This document shows positions 62,481 through 64,000 of a DNA stretch of 64,000 bases, in pieces (the stretch's first letter is position 1; each line of letters opens with the position of its first letter). Both the position numbers and the translations under genes were made by a program. Location of the stretch: NCBI GenBank assembly GCA_051000345.1, contig JBPCOJ010000046.1, positions 1 through 64,000 on the forward strand. Reading direction: 5' to 3'. Source of the DNA: JBHENC01 sp051000345. Lineage in GTDB: Bacteria > Acidobacteriota > Blastocatellia > Pyrinomonadales > Pyrinomonadaceae. The notes under the pieces were generated by a model. That model saw only the letters and a program-made list of their open reading frames with translations. It was not told the DNA's origin and did no database searches.

Positions 62481-64000
62481 TGAATAATTGTTCCTTCGTA
62501 AGGCTCTACGGGGATGCGCACGACGAGCGTTGTGCCTGCGCCCGCAGAAGATTCGATCTCCAATGTTCCACCGACTAATTCTATGCGCTCTCTCATGCCT
62601 GTGAGACCGAGTCGTCGTTCTGCGACGGGCGCGCCGAGTGCCGCCTCGACATTGAAACCGCGCCCGTCGTCTTCCAACACGCCGAGCACGCGATTACCGC
62701 GATATTCCATGATGAGGCTCACGCGCTTTGCCTCCGCGTGTTTGAGCACGTTGGTAAGCGCTTCCTGCACGATGCGGTAAAGCGCCGTTTCGATATGCGG
62801 CGGAAGGCGCTGCTTGATAAATCCGTTGCTGTGAAAATCGACGGCAATTCCGTAACGCTCCGACCATTCATCGGCATAGTTTGCCAGCGCCGTCTGCAAT
62901 CCCAGATCGTCGAGCGATGTGGGGCGCAGTTCCAAAGCGAAGTTTCGCATCTCCTTCGAGAATTGCCCGGTCAATTCCTGCAATCGCTTAACACCGCCGC
63001 CATTGTCGCTGCTGTTGCGCGATGCAGACGGCGCGCCATCGTCGAGCGACTTGAGACCCATCATCAACGCGGCGAGATATTGTCCGGTTTGATCGTGCAG
63101 CTCGCGGGCGATGCGATGGCGTTCGTCCTCCTGCGCGGTGACAAGGCGCTGAAGCAGTTGCGTGCGCTCCCGATCCGCGCGCTTGCGCTCCGTCACGTCG
63201 GCTAAACAATTGATCGCGCCCGTCTGGTTTCCAAGCTCGTCTCTTCGCGGAAGAATATTGACCATCACCGTGCGCCGCGAGCCGTCGGGACGCTCGATCA
63301 CGATCTCTTCGTTCGACACGCTCTTGCCTGTGCGCAGCACTTGCGCCATAGGGCATTCGGCATGTGGAAGATATGCGCCGTCCAGATTATAAATCTTGTA
63401 CGAGCCGCAGAAACCATCGGCGATGTCTTTAATTTGCGGCGCGCGTCCCCACAATTCGACGGCGCGCTTGTTGTAGCTTTCGATGGCTCCCGACAAATCA
63501 CAGACATAAACGGCGATTGGCAGCATGTCCACTAATTCGCGGAATATCTGTTCGCTGGCAGTGAGCGCTTGCTCTGCGCGTTTGCGCTCGGCAATTTCGT
63601 CTTTGAGCAATCTGTTGGCGGTGATTAATTCGTACGTTCTTTGCTCGACGCGCCGCTCCAACTCCTCCTGCGCCTCTTGCAATTGCTCTTCGGCGCGCTT
63701 GCGTTCGATGCCGAGCGCGATTCCGTCGGCCACGGAAGCGAGCGCCTGAAGGCATGTTTCCGTGAGCGGCTGGCGGGCGAATTTCGCCATCACCCCGACC
63801 ACACGATCTTCGACGATAAGCGGGTATCCGGCGAAGGCGATTATTCCTTCGCGCGTCGCCCACTCTGTGTCAGTCACGCGCGCGTCGTTGGCGACATCAT
63901 TAGTCAAGTGCGGCCTTCGCTCCGCAGCGATGCGCCCGATCTTCAATTCTCCGAGCGGCACGCGGGAGTGTCCGCCGTTCGTGTGAGTATACAGCCCTGC
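62477..64000 (-). CDS. NarX/DesK-type histidine kinase (5' end outside window)
   Basis: The frame stays open to the window edge, so the N-terminus is missing and about 507 residues are visible. A GAF domain (GLYTHTNGGHSRVPLGELKI ...) comes first, then a coiled coil and a PAS domain. A HisKA_3 dimerisation domain carries RIARELHDQTGQYLAALM, and a small HATPase carries DDGRGFN and GLTGMRERI. These kinases pair with NarL-type regulators, and the 4-bp overlap with the next gene confirms the pairing. Other GAF or PAS domains probably lie beyond the edge. Confidence 0.93.
   Translation of the reverse strand, partial: AGLYTHTNGGHSRVPLGELKIGRIAAERRPHLTNDVANDARVTDTEWATREGIIAFAGYPLIVEDRVVGVMAKFARQPLTETCLQALASVADGIALGIERKRAEEQLQEAQEELERRVEQRTYELITANRLLKDEIAERKRAEQALTASEQIFRELVDMLPIAVYVCDLSGAIESYNKRAVELWGRAPQIKDIADGFCGSYKIYNLDGAYLPHAECPMAQVLRTGKSVSNEEIVIERPDGSRRTVMVNILPRRDELGNQTGAINCLADVTERKRADRERTQLLQRLVTAQEDERHRIARELHDQTGQYLAALMMGLKSLDDGAPSASRNSSDNGGGVKRLQELTGQFSKEMRNFALELRPTSLDDLGLQTALANYADEWSERYGIAVDFHSNGFIKQRLPPHIETALYRIVQEALTNVLKHAEAKRVSLIMEYRGNRVLGVLEDDGRGFNVEAALGAPVAERRLGLTGMRERIELVGGTLEIESSAGAGTTLVVRIPVEPYEGTIIQ

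Overview
The window is a gene-dense, roughly 57% G+C chromosomal segment with no rRNA, tRNA, CRISPR array, phage or transposase gene. The gene mix suggests Acidobacteriota, probably a Blastocatellia-like lineage, although no phylogenetic marker was compared. The pointers are an ECF sigma/anti-sigma pair followed by two DUF4097-type envelope proteins, a DUF1844 protein, a CBM9-like protein, many HtrA/M48/M14 envelope proteases, sigma-54 signalling and short tandem repeats at gene ends.

Layout. 1-4,000: a gene tail, an ECF sigma factor, a zinc-binding anti-sigma factor and two exported DUF4097 proteins. 4,070-13,600: dcd, an HtrA lipoprotein protease, a gamma-carbonic anhydrase, hisS, aspS, a JAMM peptidase, a small membrane protein and an M48 peptidase. 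13,600-19,100: mazG, a DUF1844 protein, a PhnP-like hydrolase, ribF and a UbiB-like kinase. 19,100-29,100: an SPFH protein with a two-TM partner, an exported M14 peptidase, an OPT transporter, a pilin-like exported protein, a PilZ protein, a CBM9-like protein and an atypical SDR.

29,300-36,100 is a signalling block. A strong sigma-54 promoter match and a leader with five hairpins precede an HD-GYP/GGDEF enzyme, followed by a REC-GAF-PAS histidine kinase and an NtrC-type activator. 36,177-42,723 is an aerobic tryptophan-to-anthranilate catabolic cluster: kynU, kynA and a benzoate/2-aminobenzoate-CoA ligase on the minus strand. Nearby, on opposite strands, are an FAD monooxygenase and an Old-Yellow-Enzyme-type reductase that look like the two halves of 2-aminobenzoyl-CoA monooxygenase/reductase encoded as separate genes. 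Kynurenine formamidase is not in the window.

42,856-48,384 carries three glycosyltransferases, a truncated acyltransferase and a cytochrome P450, and looks like an accessory polysaccharide or glycosylation region. 48,531-64,000 is an almost uninterrupted minus-strand array of nine two-component and c-di-GMP genes: hybrid kinases, receivers, a diguanylate cyclase, an EAL protein and a NarL-type regulator. It runs off the right edge of the window.

A recurring theme is non-coding repeats sitting directly at gene 3' ends. They include heptamer arrays with an inverted copy, a 4 x 18-bp array and an octamer/nonamer array. Several contain or touch the stop codon of the preceding gene.
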